64,000 bases of DNA from Dinochytrium kinnereticum (Eukaryota > Chytridiomycota > Chytridiomycetes > Chytridiales > Chytridiaceae). The notes under the pieces were generated by a model. The model was not told the origin of the DNA. It saw only the letters and a program-made list of their open reading frames with translations, and ran no database searches. The translations under genes and the position numbers were made by a program. This document shows positions 37,196-49,900 of this stretch, piece after piece. How positions within the stretch are numbered: the first letter of the stretch is position 1; each line of letters opens with the position of its first letter. The stretch is taken from assembly GCA_027604005.1 (NCBI GenBank), contig JADGJT010000074.1:1-64000 (forward strand), in the 5' to 3' direction.

Positions 37196-37814
37196 CTAGT
37201 AGTGATAAACACCAAAGGCTACCAAACGAATTAGAACCGAAGAAAGTGACTTTGCTCTCGGCTCACCAGCTGCAACGCAAAAAAGTGAATCCTGTAAACC
37301 CCAAATAAACCCTCGGGATTAGACAGCAAAAGCGGTGATTAACACCTACGTTAACAAAGACATCTTGAGCCATGTTGTCGGAATCAGCATCCCAAAGACA
37401 TTTACAGCCAACTCTTGAAGGATGCATTAAGTAATGTATACATAAAAACATATTACCGGACACCTTCCCCTCGCATCTCTCCAATCATTACATGTGCAAC
37501 AAACTTATATCGTGGTAAGTCCATGGCTGCGAATGTTAAATAATATTTCCCGACAGTTAAACCTTTGAGCTTAGCCTTGATCTCATCGGCCAATTCCTTG
37601 GATAGTTGGGAGCATGTATCGACCTGATATGTGACTCCCGTAAGTCGTTCCTTCAAAAGCTGATTGATCATCTTTGACACCACTGATGGCCGAAATCTTA
37701 CAGAAAGACATTAGATGGCCCCAAAACGCAGCATCCAGACAGAAAGAAGGACCCCGAGACGCCTTACTTTTGCTTGAAGTTTGGCCGGATTGAGTATTCG
37801 CCATCTCCGCTCAT
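37196..37814 (-). CDS. DYNLT2B: Tctex1 domain dynein light chain (TCTEX1D2/DYNLT2B type)
   Basis: Light chain of the dynein-2 motor that drives retrograde intraflagellar transport. Five exons encode about 140 residues. It opens MSGDGEYSIRPNFKQK and splices (GTAAGG...GTAAG) to FRPSVVSKMINQLLKERL, matching the family's RPNF-x-x-KFRP signature; this fixes the phase of the first intron. Then TYQVDTCSQLSKELADEIKAKLK, the core YKFVAHVMIGEMRGEGVR, CKCLWDADSDNMAQDVFVN and DSLFCVAA|AFGVYHY with the stop at 37196. The chain strongly suggests the organism makes a flagellum. Its start is 67 bases from the divergent kinesin gene. Confidence 0.94.
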
Positions 37815-37881
37815 ACCTTCAAAAACAGGTGCACTACTGCAATGTGTGACCACCCTCCAATCACTCAGTTCAATTTGTCCG

Positions 37882-39844
37882 ATGCTTGCTAGTCCACGGT
37901 CATCAACGTCCTCGGTACTGTCATCAGCTCAGACCCAGAAGTTGATGCCGGCGGAGATCAAGATACTTCAGAACAGATCGGTTTTTGATAAAGCTCTCTT
38001 GAAGCATAAGGCAGAAATAGATAAAAGTCAGGAAGCCCTACCCCAGCTAAACAAAGCAGATGCACACCATGAAAAAGATATTGTGGTCTGCGTCAGGTAA
38101 AGATGTCTATCTCCCAGGATAAATAACTGATGAAATGGAAGGGCAAGGCCTGTTCTTGAGCAAGAGAGAGCCCGGGGGCTGTATAGCGCTGTGACCACAA
38201 ACCATTTGGGCCAAACGATTTATGTTCATGCTATGGAGCAGAACATTCAAGGTGTTCCTGTCGTAAAGACCAAGGACTACAGCGTCGACGCTGCATTTAG
38301 TGATATGGCAAGTAATGAAGAAGTGTACCAAGCTACTGCGAAGAGTTTGATTCCTCTGGTCCTTGGCGGAGGTATTGTTTTCACACTGATCATAACTAAA
38401 AGCAAAGGGGTTGGGTCTTTATTCGCATACGGACAGACGGGAAGTGGAAAGACATACACTATGACAGGTAAGAGACGCCATGTCCTTTTTTCTCACATGT
38501 GCAGCCCTCGAAAAGCTTATGGCCAAGGATCTCTTTGAGATGACCAAGACCTTTGGTCAAAGTTCGAGTAAGGATAATGCTGAATCTCAGTCAATTTTTG
38601 AGATTAGAGCCTCGTTCTTTGAGCTCATTGGAAACCAGGCCGGCGGTATATAGAGTATTTGATTTATCTTACATAATAGATCTTTTGGCTTCCACAACAC
38701 CTGGAAGTGTCTCTATTTTAGAAGATGTATTCGGCCGCATTCAAGTACGTAGAATACTAGATGAATAGTACTAATACACGTAGGTTAAAGGTGCGAAAGA
38801 GGTTCTTGTCACGAAATCCGAGGAGTTGCTGGCTTTGATTGAGCATGGCGCTGCTCAACGAAGAACTGAAGGAACAGACAAAAATGCAACATCGTAATTT
38901 TTACAGTCAGTATCATATCTAAATGTTTAAAGGTCTCGTTCCCACGCTATTCTCCGCATCCGTGTCAGCAACCTTAAAGTCCCGGAAGCAGAAGACGGGC
39001 TTATGTATCTTTTAGACCTTGCCGGTTCTGAGAGCTCCGCTGACAGTCGCTGGCACAACAAGGAACGTGTGCAAGAGAGTGTTGAAATTAACAAGAGCCT
39101 TGCCACTTTAAAAGACTGTATCAGAAACCGAGCTTTGGCCGTCATCGACGGAAAACATATTCAGTGAGTTGACGAAAAAAAACGGGGGGTCTAATTATTT
39201 GCTAGTATTCCATACCGAAATTCTAAGCTTACGGTTTTGCTCAAAGACGCGTTTGAGCTCTCTAGTGCCCGCCTTTGCAAGACAGTCGTTATTGCTGCAC
39301 TGAATCCCAGGTACATAGCTCAATATTGCTATAGCCTTTCCGTTTCTCTCTGACTTCCACTAGTATTTTAGACACAACTCAATCGCATAGCACGCTACGT
39401 TACATCGCGCCTTTAAAGGTCAGTGTGCCCAAAGCTCAATTGAAGGTCAATCCAGACGATCCGTCACACTGGTCAAATGAGACTTTAAGGGAATGGGTTT
39501 TGGGTGCGCAAGGGAAGATAAAGAAAATTGACCCGGACATTCTATGCCCAACGGAGTCTGGCAAACAAATCATTCGGCTACCAGAAGCAGAATTCATTGA
39601 GCGCTGCGCAGAATGCGGAGTCGGTCCAAAAGAGGCAAAGAAGTTTTGTGAGTTGTAAGGCCGCCTATTCCGTTATTTACATTCCCTATTCAAACTAGAC
39701 CTCAAGTTATGGAAGCTTCTCATTGACGCCAGAACGCAAACCAGGACTACTAGGGTTAAAGAGTTGGGGAAACGGATCAAGATTGAGTCTAAGAGGCGAG
39801 ACGAGGAAATCTCCGAGATGCTTCAAGGATCAAAACTTACATAA
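37882..39844 (+). CDS. Kinesin motor protein with N-terminal motor and SAM-like C-terminus (kinesin-13-like)
   Basis: Microtubule motor or depolymerase. After a short neck (AEIDKSQEALPQLNKADAHHEK) the motor domain runs IVVCVR|ARPVLEQE, then SLFAYGQTGSGKTYTMT (P-loop), TDKNATSSRSHAILRIRV (switch I), YLLDLAGSE (switch II) and EINKSLATLKDCIRNRAL...IPYRNSKLTVLLKD. The N-terminal neck and LKDCIR pattern resemble kinesin-13. The C-terminus (from LREWVLGAQGKIKKIDPD through IERCAECGVGPKEAKKFYLKLW) has a helical, SAM-like arrangement that I do not know from standard kinesin-13. About ten exons, 540 residues. The 36-base intron in the P-loop region is in frame and stop-free, so unspliced product is possible. 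Start ATG at 37882; a later ATG (MPAEIKIL) is an alternative. Confidence 0.86.
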
Positions 39845-40003
39845 CAACCTCTTCGTCTAAATAAACGCATCTATTTAAAAGAATTTAACCTTTTTGTTTT
39901 TTTGAGGGGAGATCCCATCTCTCCTTTAGAAGGTTTTCTTCGCCCTACTTCCTTCTGAACCGGCCCCAAAAATTACTTCAGGATTTATTATTCACATATA
40001 TAT

Positions 40004-43000
40004 CTACACAGCAGCCTTTACGAGCCGCGACTTCAAATCAGAGTCCATGGTATTTACATAGCTATCCCCGATCGTCCGTTCGGGAACCAAACCGGGCACA
40101 TTGTCAATTTTTCCTCTCGCGAGTCGAATCTCTCGATCTTTCTTCTTTTGCTCAAAGTACTTCCTCTTTAAAGTTTGAAGATCTCGATTAAGCCTCTCGA
40201 TCTCATACTTGTATTCATTGACTTGAGAATGGTACATGTTTAGTTCTGATGCAAGTGACTGGCGGAAGGTATTAGAAGAATTTAATACAGTGTCCTTTTT
40301 GGCTACCTTGCATTCTCGAACTTTAGTTTTAACGGCTTCTTTCACAACCCTCAACTCCTCTACGATTTCAGGACCAGGCTGCCGTTGAAGAACATCTTTA
40401 ATCTCTTTATAAAGTTTTTCCTTTTGATTGATGATGAGTTCCTTCTCCACAACTTCCTCTGTTTTCGCGATCAACCGCTTTTGAAGAGTTTGAATCTTCG
40501 TGATCAGCTCGTAAGTGCTCGGATCGCTTCCAGATAATTTTCTCCATCTATGGATATTCATCGGGGACTCAAGCTCCTCTGTTATATTGTAAGCGGTAAC
40601 CAGGCAAAAGAAGAAGAAGGGATTAAGGTAAATTACCTTCCAGAACCTTCACTCTTGTTCGTTCACGCAAAATCTCGCGCTGAAGCTTAAAAATCTCGTT
40701 TCGAAGGCCTTCAACATTTTGAGTTTCTGTCTGCAAAATCGCCTTCTCCCTCCTTAGTTTCTTAATCTCTAATTTCAGCACTCGGATATCCTCCAGGCGC
40801 TCCCTGTATTGGATCTCGCCTTTATTCAATGTTGATGTCTGAATTTTAATCTTTTCGTAAAGAAGAGATAACTCGTCGTTTCTCCTGATTAATTGAGTTC
40901 CGAGAATGTCCTAGGTAGGATTTTGTAAGAAAGCAGCGCATATGTAGAAAAGCTTACTCTTTCTTGGACCAAGGTATCGTACTCTTTTTTCTGACGGATT
41001 CGATCAGCATCGGCCTCAGTAATAATATGCCGCAGTTTGTTTTCCTCGGCTAATTGGTTTTGGATCTGTTGCAGTGCTTCTTCATGCTGTTGTTGAAGTT
41101 TCGCGATTTGAGATGAGAGGCTTTCCTTTTCCTTCTCCAGCTTTGAATGCTCGAAGTGCTCTTTCGCGAGAGCTAAGAAAATTAAATATTAATTGGTTCC
41201 AATGTTCTCACAAGTTTCCTTGTTCGCGATCTCCTCTTTGAGCTGCTCTATCTGATGACTCATGATTTTTAGCTTTCGCTTCATTTCCGTTATTTCATCT
41301 TGCGACTCGATAAGATTCTTAGAATAGAGATTTCTATCGGCTCGGACATTTTCGTAAAGACTCTTTGAACATTTTTAAGTGCTTTTAATGTAAAGAAAGT
41401 TTACCTGTTGCTCTTTGAGTTTTCTCTCGAGCTCGGTAATTTTTTTGCGCGAATCAAATATCATCATTTCCTTAATTTTGATGTCCTCCTCTTTCGAAGT
41501 AAGTTCCTGAGTGACTTTGCTTGCTTCGTTAATGTGTCTATCTCTATCTTTTTCCAAAGAGTATATAAGCTACAAATTTTTAGTCAAGGACAAAAAAAAG
41601 ACATAAGAACCTTTCTCATTTTCGCAGCCTCGTCCTTATAGCCCATTATTTCCTGCTCCAAGTTTCTTTTTGTTTGCTCCGCAAGTTTGACAGCATTCAG
41701 TTGTTTTTGAGTGGCACCCGTAGCTTTAACGAAGTTTTTTTGGGCAATATCTCTCTCGCGTGTAAGATTTTCCAGTTGCTTATGCATGAAGTCGAGTTCT
41801 TTCTTCAGTGTATCATGCTCGTGCATTAAGCTGTTATTGATATTCTAGAATAATTAGAAGAGGATATTTGATCATAATTTACCCTTAAGTTGTCTCTCTC
41901 AACTTCTGCCTCTAACTTCCCATCCTCAAGTCCTTTAATCCTTTTCTGAAGTGAATCTTTAACCCTTGCCATGCTTTTATATTCTTCCTTATATTTGCTG
42001 AGCTCTTCCTCCCAACTTTTAATTTCGGCAGTCTGATCCTGATTTTCACTTTGAAGACGTGTTGCTACGAGCATCTGCTCGTCAAAGTCCGTCTGAAGTC
42101 TTTGCATCTTGCCACTTATGGACTCTTTCTCCTTAGCCTCTCGCTCTAGACGGGTCTTTTCGTCCTTTACAAGAAGCTCAAGTTTACTAACAGTTTCCTT
42201 TAGAGATCGAATTTCACTAAGCTTGCTTATCACTTCTGAGTCTTTTTTGGTGATAGCGTCGTTTGTTTGGCGAAGAACTGCCTCAAGTTTCTCTCTCGCG
42301 CGCTGTTCGCGATCTTGTTCAGACTTTTTCGTCGACAAGAGATCCTTTAGAGTATGCATATCTTGGTCTACAGAAGCCTTATCTGTAAGAAGACTCGTGA
42401 TTTTTTGGTTGAGCTCGTGAACTTCGGACTGAAGAACGTTAATATCTGACTGTGCAATATCGAGCTGCTCGATTAAATGTTCTTTGTCCTAGCAGTTTTA
42501 GACAGGATTAGATGGGAGCCGAAAGATTAACGAAGCACTTCTTTCAACGCACCAATGTTAATTTTTTTATGGTTTCTTCCTGATCAAGCTGAGCCTCCAT
42601 CATTTTGGAGTATCCCCCTGAAAACCCGCCAGAAACCAAAAATGTCGTATTGCCACCTTCGCCGCCTCCTTCATCAACTTGTTTCTTCACTTGTTCTAGT
42701 TCCATTTTTAACCGGGCAATCGCCTCTTTGGCACGATTCTCCTTTTCGTTCCCTATCTCCACCATCTTCCAAGCCTTTTTGACTTCTTTCTTCAAGGCCG
42801 CAATGGTTGACCTCTCATTCTGAGAAAGCTTTAGCGCGGCCTGCACTTTGGCTGCATTAGCGGTCAATTCCGTTGTGAGATCCTTGCACTTTTTCAGCAA
42901 GCTTTGCTCGTTCTTCCGTGACTGCATGAATAGTCTATGTAGTTTGTCGTATTCATGGCGAATTCTGTTCGATGCACCCTCATCCATTCCGGCACCACCT

Positions 43001-43473
43001 TCATGCCCCGCCGGTTTCTCATCGCCTCCTCCAGATAAAAAATTTAGAGTGCTTTGTAGATCCTCCATTAGGGCTGCCTCCGAGGCATCAGATGGAACAT
43101 AGTCATCAGGCGAGCTCTCAGTCTCTGACGCATTTAGCTTTGAAAGCGCCATATTCTTTGCTGATTCTTCTGCCTCCGCCGCCCTTGTTATGATCGAGTC
43201 CAGAAGTGCTTGAGCTGTTGATCCGTCATCTCCTTCATCTTCGCTCAAATACAGGGCCTCCTCCTTCTGCTTTGAAGGCTCCTTCAGATCCTGTCCAGGA
43301 TAACTCTTGTCTGTCCTTGATAGCCTCTCCCCATCCTGGTCCACAGATCCCGCAACGCTCCTCCTTTGCTCTGTTTGATTATCGTCGATATATTCTTGCG
43401 ATTGCATTTCAGGAAGCGCCCTCGCCCCGTCGTCGGTGTTCGCCATTGAGCTTCGTTGAATCTGATCGCTCAA
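40004..43473 (-). CDS. CFAP58: Cilia- and flagella-associated protein 58 (CFAP58/CCDC147)
   Basis: Axonemal/intraflagellar-transport-associated coiled-coil protein needed for motile flagella. About nine exons encode roughly 950 residues, nearly all coiled coil. Family blocks: EYDKLHRLFMQSRKNEQSLLKKC, ANAAKVQAALKLSQNERSTI, AALKKEVKKAWKMVEIGNEKE, then near the C-terminus NIHRWRKLSGSDPSTYELITKIQ, KRLIAKTEEVVEKELIINQKE, RQPGPEIVEEL and SELNMYHSQVNEYKYEIERLN. The N-terminal 90 residues are acidic and variable. The two possible starts are ATG at 43473 and 43446 (MANTDDG). This is the strongest single sign of a flagellated organism. The 5' end is 56 bases from the divergent next gene. Confidence 0.97.
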
Positions 43474-43529
43474 TGGCTAAGACAATCTTGACATTCAACG
43501 TGGTGTGACGTGAACGTATTTCTCAAATC

Positions 43530-44846
43530 ATGGCATTGGCCGAGGCGATTCTCCAACGCTTCGCATCAACGACGTCGACGACATCGCAGGAGAACCCGTT
43601 CGCGTTGCTGCTTGAATGTGATGTGGAAGAGCAGAGAATTATTTCCCAGAAGAACAAGGGCCGTCTCCGCACACCAACTCCTGAGGATGCACTGCTTATG
43701 GATGATGGAGAGGAGTCAGATGACCTGGAATGGCTTCAGCATGTTCCTACCCCATCTCCATTTCAGACGGATATTCTTACACAAGCATATAACGCATCCG
43801 TGGCCTTCTGGAGTCTGGGGAAATTTTGGGGTGGATATCACCTCCTTCGCCCTTTCATATCTTCTCTCTCGTTTCTCGAATTCGTCGAGCCAGCTTTGGC
43901 CATTAAATCTTGCATGCTTTTTGCCGAAATATCCATGAGCATTGGAGATATTGAGACATCCAACAATGCATTGGACTTAGCCACTAGCCTTTTGGTTACT
44001 GAATTATCGGCAAATGCGACGCCCCTGAGTAGTATTGAGAAAGATTTCTCAAATACCCCCATTGATGATCCTCTATTTGAATCGACCTCACCCGGGAGCG
44101 ATCGAAAATCAGAAAGACATCATACGTCATCGTATCGGAATTTAGCATTGCTTCATTCCTTTCAAGTGTTCATCCATATTCTACTAGCAAAATTATCCGC
44201 GATTCGGAAAGACTTGGTTGCTGCAGAGAGCTCGCTGACAAAAGCCCATGAAGCCTTATTGAAGATACCACCCGATTCACCTTCACGAATCCAAAAAGCA
44301 GCAATCCTATCCTATACCACATACGTTCAGTCTTACAATGACTTTGTTCATAGGGACCTATCATCTTCCCTACAAAAGCTCGAATTCACGGCCAACGACA
44401 TTCCATCATCGTTGTTCACCAAACAGATGGAAATATGCCGACTGAACAACCTGGGATGCTTGTCATTTCAGGCCTCGAAAAGAGAGCTGGCTCGATCCTT
44501 TTTTGTGAAAGCGGAGCAGGCTTGCTCAACTTATAGCGAAGATCTTGCCAGGGCCACAGCTGAGTCGCTAAAGACAGATGCGGAAGATGCAATCAGGAAG
44601 CGATCAACCCTAAGTGGCCAGATTTCGCGACTTTATGCCACCAGAGAGACTATTTGTAAAAATATTCGACTTGCTCGTTCAGATATGGGGTTTAAACAAA
44701 GTGATTGCGTCTCCAATCTGGGAGACCGTAGGCTTCGATATAATTCTAGGGATCCTGCTCTTCACGCCAATTCCGAATCAGTCGTTAGATGCGGGGCATA
44801 TACTATAGTTATCATTAGAAAGGGGATTCTAGGCAAGAGGTCATAG
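43530..44846 (+). CDS. TPR-like protein, possibly CCR4-NOT subunit 10 (CNOT10)
   Basis: A single uninterrupted frame of 438 residues, unusual here because nearly every neighbour has introns. Helix-pair pattern with YNASVAFWSLGKFWGGYHLLRPF, PALAIKSCMLFAEISMSIGD and LNNLGCLSFQASKRELARSFF resembles the TPR region of CNOT10 in the CCR4-NOT deadenylase (which has AVIL-x-HLGKY and YNNLGCI-x-F blocks). Known CNOT10 proteins are about 700 residues, and the last 75 residues here (from SRLYATRETICKN on) do not resemble the family. Either this is a shortened member, a truncation, or another TPR protein. Assignment is tentative. Confidence 0.65.
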   Translation: MALAEAILQRFASTTSTTSQENPFALLLECDVEEQRIISQKNKGRLRTPTPEDALLMDDGEESDDLEWLQHVPTPSPFQTDILTQAYNASVAFWSLGKFWGGYHLLRPFISSLSFLEFVEPALAIKSCMLFAEISMSIGDIETSNNALDLATSLLVTELSANATPLSSIEKDFSNTPIDDPLFESTSPGSDRKSERHHTSSYRNLALLHSFQVFIHILLAKLSAIRKDLVAAESSLTKAHEALLKIPPDSPSRIQKAAILSYTTYVQSYNDFVHRDLSSSLQKLEFTANDIPSSLFTKQMEICRLNNLGCLSFQASKRELARSFFVKAEQACSTYSEDLARATAESLKTDAEDAIRKRSTLSGQISRLYATRETICKNIRLARSDMGFKQSDCVSNLGDRRLRYNSRDPALHANSESVVRCGAYTIVIIRKGILGKRS

Positions 44847-44983
44847 CAATTATTTGTAAGTGGCACGAGTGCCATTTATTTTAAACCCTACTTCAATATC
44901 TTTTATGAGAATCGACTCGTATCCCGACCGAATATCCAGGTTAGAAACCTAAATAATACCAAATATTAACTCGCGCTTTCTAA

Positions 44984-46731
44984 CTACAGTGCATACCAAA
45001 ACATAGGAATCAAAACCTTGTTCTTCATGCTGACGCTCATTGTAAAGTAAGCACTTCTCCAAAAGAGCCACGCGCCAACACCAGTGCTGGGTATGAAGCT
45101 AAGGTTCCGCTTCTTGCCAGCATCATCCCCATCCTTCTTAGCAGCATCTGGGGGCGCCTTCAAATCTGCAATCGCCTTCCACTTCCCAAGATACGCCAAA
45201 GACCCTTGATGTTTGTAGTTGAATGGACTTAGACGTTTCAGGGCCATGTTGCTGTCGTCGTCTGGATACTTTCGACCAATTTCGTTCAATGCTGTTAAAA
45301 GGCTTAGAGATTCAGAGGTAGAGCCCGATGAATTACCTTTGACGAGCCAAGCTGCCTTTTGATTTGCGGCCTGAGCTGTGCATGGTAACGACGTCCCTTG
45401 GACCGTCGCGCAATCTCCCTGTACAATTATTAAAAGATGAAAAAAGACCATTATAATATTTACCACCGCATATACGTCATTAACAATTCCACCAGAAGGA
45501 TTAATTACACGAAAGTATTCATCGGTTTCAAGCCTCTGCGCGCGATCTTTTTGTAGATCGAGTGATTTTATCAGATCCGTCGGTGCCAGGCCCGTGGACC
45601 ACACAAGAAGGCCATATGGAACATGCGTGTCGTCATGGAGTATTATGTGGTCTGAGAATACCTCCTTAACACTAGTGCCCAACTTAATCTGGATCCCCTT
45701 TCTCTTGAATCTAGTCGCGGCATAATCTCCGAGTTTAGCATCGAAGGCATTCAAAATAGATTTTCCAACATCGTAGATGGTCATCTTGACGAAAGGTTTC
45801 AAATGAGGGTACAAAAGTAATATCTAAAATGGACTTTTGGTGAGCTAGAGCAAATTCAGAAGGATAACCCTACATCCTCGGTCACGAAGTCATGAAGCTC
45901 GGCCATAAATTCGATTCCCGTTGGGCCACCTCCCACGACTGCAAAATGCAATATTGCCCTTTTCTGAGTTTCTGTCTTATTGGGTTGCGACGCAAGTTCA
46001 AAGCCTATGTTGAAATAGTCAATCATTGAAAAAACGACACATATCAAACGCACATTCCATAATACGAGTTCGGATTTTCCTGGCATCAGATACATCTTTC
46101 AAAAAGTATGCATATTCTTTGGTCCCTTTTATGTTGAAAGTATTGCTCATCATCCCTGCTGCTATGACCAAGGAATCATATGGGACCTGAAATTCGTCGC
46201 CATCTCGCAATGTTGAGGTGCACTGCAATGCTGTAAATTGTGACGTAAGTCAGAGAAGGATGCAGTTCAGTTCAGCTACAAACTCTTCGCCTTCCAGTCA
46301 ATCGACTTGCATTTCTGAAGAGTGATGTTATAATTTAAGCAAGTTTGATGCATTTAGCCCACCGCTTCGTAAAACTCAACATGAGGGGCGTGCTGTTTCA
46401 GCGGCTCTACCACACTATGCTGGGTCAGACGTTCCAACAAGAAGTAATAGTTTATACCAACGAAATTCCAAAGTACCAACGGAAGTTGAGGCGAGCAAAG
46501 GCGTGAAGACGAAGTGGTTTCGTGGACTGATCGTGACGATATCATACACCTTTTTTTCAAGTTATTGCTCCAATACCAGTGACAGAAGTGCACCAACCTT
46601 CCGATCAAGGCCCTTTGCGATTCGAAATCCTGCCCACCCAGTTCCTGCACACCATGTTAGTACATCGTTCACACCCAGCCCATACCAAGGACGACAATGC
46701 GCCCGCGAGGTTTACCCAGAATCGAGGCCAT
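44984..46731 (-). CDS. Type II NADH:ubiquinone oxidoreductase (NDE/NDI family)
   Basis: Rotenone-insensitive, non-proton-pumping NADH dehydrogenase of the mitochondrial inner membrane. The FAD site is [19 protein letters not shown], joined over a GTATGG...CAG intron, then [29 protein letters not shown]. The NADH-binding site reads [20 protein letters not shown]. Later motifs: [26 protein letters not shown] and [20 protein letters not shown]. The C-terminus ends in ...[10 protein letters not shown], consistent with the membrane-anchoring end. About eight exons, about 500 residues. No EF-hand insert. With the start at 46731 ([10 protein letters not shown]) there is no obvious presequence; the frame stays open upstream with Arg-rich sequence. 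Whether it faces the matrix or the intermembrane space cannot be told. Confidence 0.93.
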
Positions 46732-46909
46732 CAGATGCAATATCGAGGCAGGTTGATTATCGCAGCCCCGTAGCTTATATCTGAGAAGCGGCGATAAGCC
46801 TCCGTGCGAAGTGACGAGCTTTTGCGTAATTCCTCGTGCTTGTCCGCCCAATTCACGAGCCAAACAGCCTCTGATATCAGACCAAATTGTTTCCGAAATT
46901 GTCCACCCG

Positions 46910-49900
46910 ATGAACGCCGAGGATGAGGATGTGCTGATGAACAGATTCCTCTCAAAGCAGCGCCCGTCGCTGTCCGAGGCATCGCAGGGATCTTTCAGGC
47001 ACTCCTTCGAATCGGTGCTGGCGTCTATTGACCCCCCTGTCGTGTCCGAGGGGCGGGACAGAGATGCAGGGCTTGCCATGAGGCAACAGGCAAATGAGGG
47101 GAAGTGGTAGGGGGCACACCCTCATGGCCTCTTCCAGTGTCTAACTCCACTTCAGCAATACAGAGTTTCAGTTCGATAGAAAGGGGAATACCTTTTCTGG
47201 CACCTCTCGGCTGGCCCAGAGCGGCAAACCTGGTGGTTTCGACGAACCTCTGGCACGTTATGGATTTGGCACGCGTTCTGAAGCGCCCACAGCATCTCGC
47301 TTGGACGGGGATGTACTGGTTCACTCTGAGTACACACCTGTTGGAAGAGCGGGATCCCCTTTTGCGCCTTCTCGAGATCCAAAGAGGCCAGGAACTGCCC
47401 GGACACCCGAAAGAATTGAGCAGGCATTTCTTTCACAAATCAATAATGCCGATACATCCAATATGAACCAAGTCATTGGCGCCGTGATGAAGCAATCAGA
47501 AACAATCCGACGGCTGCAGCAGGCAGTTGCCGACCTGGAAATTGCGAAACAGCATATGCCGGCTTCGCCACCAAAATGGGGAGACTTAAAGCGAACTTTA
47601 GCGTCAAAATCAAATTACGCTGAAGTGGAGGAGCTGAGGTCTAAGATCAAAGGATTAGAGGACCAGGTACACAGCATGAATCGAAAGGAGGCAGAAAAGA
47701 GAGCTAGTCGCCTGGACACTTCGACTAATATCAAAGAAACATTGAAGATGTTTGAGTCTGAGACTGAATCCCCGGATGCTACTATGGCTTTGGATGAGAA
47801 ACTTCAGGAGCTTTCATCGAAAATAGAGCGCTCCGTCACCGATCATGTACAAACTATTCTCCAGAAATCCGTTGATCTCCTGCGGACTGACCTAAAAAGT
47901 GACTTTTACACCCTCGTTGGAAACGCGCCTTTCTCCAAATCAGCGCCTCTTTCTTCGTCTACTAAAATACCCGATGACCTATCATACAATACCTCGGCCC
48001 AAGCCTTTAACTCAAATAATCTTAACCGAATCGGAGATATTTTGAGCGATCTTCAGTTAAGGTGCTCGAATATTGAAGGCCGTTTAACTGCCTCGTCTGC
48101 AAACGAGGTTGATTATTTGAGGCAGAATAGACTGCACTTGGACGGAAATATTCCTCCCCGGCAGAAGATATTGGCTTTGGATCAGACTCTCGGTAGGCTT
48201 CAGAGGGATATGGAAGCGATGCGAACTGAATTGGATCAATCAAAAAAGGCTTTCGGGGACGCTGCCCAGATTAAAGGAGATGTAGGCAAGTGCTGTAATA
48301 TAATCTCTAATTTCGGGTAATAAACAGCACTTTTAGATAGGTTTAAAACCAAGGTTCTAAAGGATACAAAAATTGCTGCGAGCCGCCTTGATGAAGTCTC
48401 TACATCGTTACAAGAATGCCGACGGTTGCTTTCAGAAAATACTCAGAGAGAAATCCAACATGGGAATGATTTGAGCAAGGTGTTAAAGGAAATGAATTCG
48501 TTGAAAACTCAGCTTGCTGAAAGAAAGATAGCTGAGGCAGAGTTACGATCCCGCGTTGACAGTCTTGTCATTGAAAATCAAAGGCTCAAAGAATCCGTCT
48601 CCGACGTTTTTGACTTCGAACAGCGAATGCAAAAGCGGATTGATATTCACGTGGTCGCTCTCGAAAGTCAGCGAAAAGATATTAAGAATTTGAAAGAAGA
48701 GTATGCAGTAGCTGTTGACCAGAGGTCCTTCGCTCTTGCAGGACTGAAGGCTGACTTGCTCGAGGAGCTGGCTCGCGTCGAGAAGGATGTTGAGCTAAAG
48801 GTCGATACGGCTGTAATTGAAGAGTTAATGAGGCATTTGGCAACGCGAGACGAGGTTTCCAATATTCTTAAGAACGTATCTCGGGAAATCAGTTCTGAGA
48901 GCAGGATAACAGAGTCTCTACGAACAGATATAGCGGAACATATTCGTGGAGATGTGCGCCACGACATGGATTTAATGGCAGAAACAATTTCTTTATCACT
49001 TTACGAGAAACTTGCCAATGCTCTGAGAGAAGAGCTTGATATCATGAAAAAAGGCATACCTAATATCGATGATACGAAAAGGGAACGTCGCTATCAAGAC
49101 CGCTCCGAGAAGTTTATAGCAGAGATTGGATCCCTTCGATCTAAGCTAGACCGCCATATGCAGGCTTGCCAAGGAGAGATTTCACGAATATCGAAAGCCA
49201 CAGAAAACATTCGCAACCTTGATGTCACTAGCCTTGCTAATGACTACCAATCAAAACGCCCCACCCATTCGCCCCCCTCAAGAGATTTCGCTCCTCAATT
49301 CGATGGCATCCCAGAAGAGGTTATTAAGGAGATTACTCAGAACCTTGCACGGGACTTCGACGAAAAGTTTTTCCTCCTCTGCGCCGACTTGAGTGCCTGC
49401 AAAGCCGCTTATCTAACCGCAGCAAACCAACCCTTTTTCAAATGTGGTCAATGGCTATGGCGATCTAATCAGCTTAAACATGGCTCTACCATTCCTTGGA
49501 ACTACGAAACAGTCAATACCGATCCGGACAATTTTAGATGGGAGCAAGACCAGACTTGTATACGTGTGGCCGAGGCTGGGTTGTATGAGATCACTTTTGC
49601 ATTTTTTACAAAGAGTCGCCCGTCGATACAGCTGGTTGTGAATGGGGAGTCTGTGTTATCAGCTATCAATTCTCCTACATATGTGGTCCATCACGGATCT
49701 GGATTTGTGAGCGATGGTGATGGCAAGATTGAGCCTGGTTCAGTAACAGGATTGAGTCTTATCGTATGCACTTCTTTTTCTTCGTTTATTTGCCCAGAAA
49801 ACCTCTTTCTTACCTTTCTGATGATACAGGACTTTATCGCTTTACCCGCCAAGTCAACTATTGCCTTGCATTACCATTACAACAAAAAGAATCAGCCATG

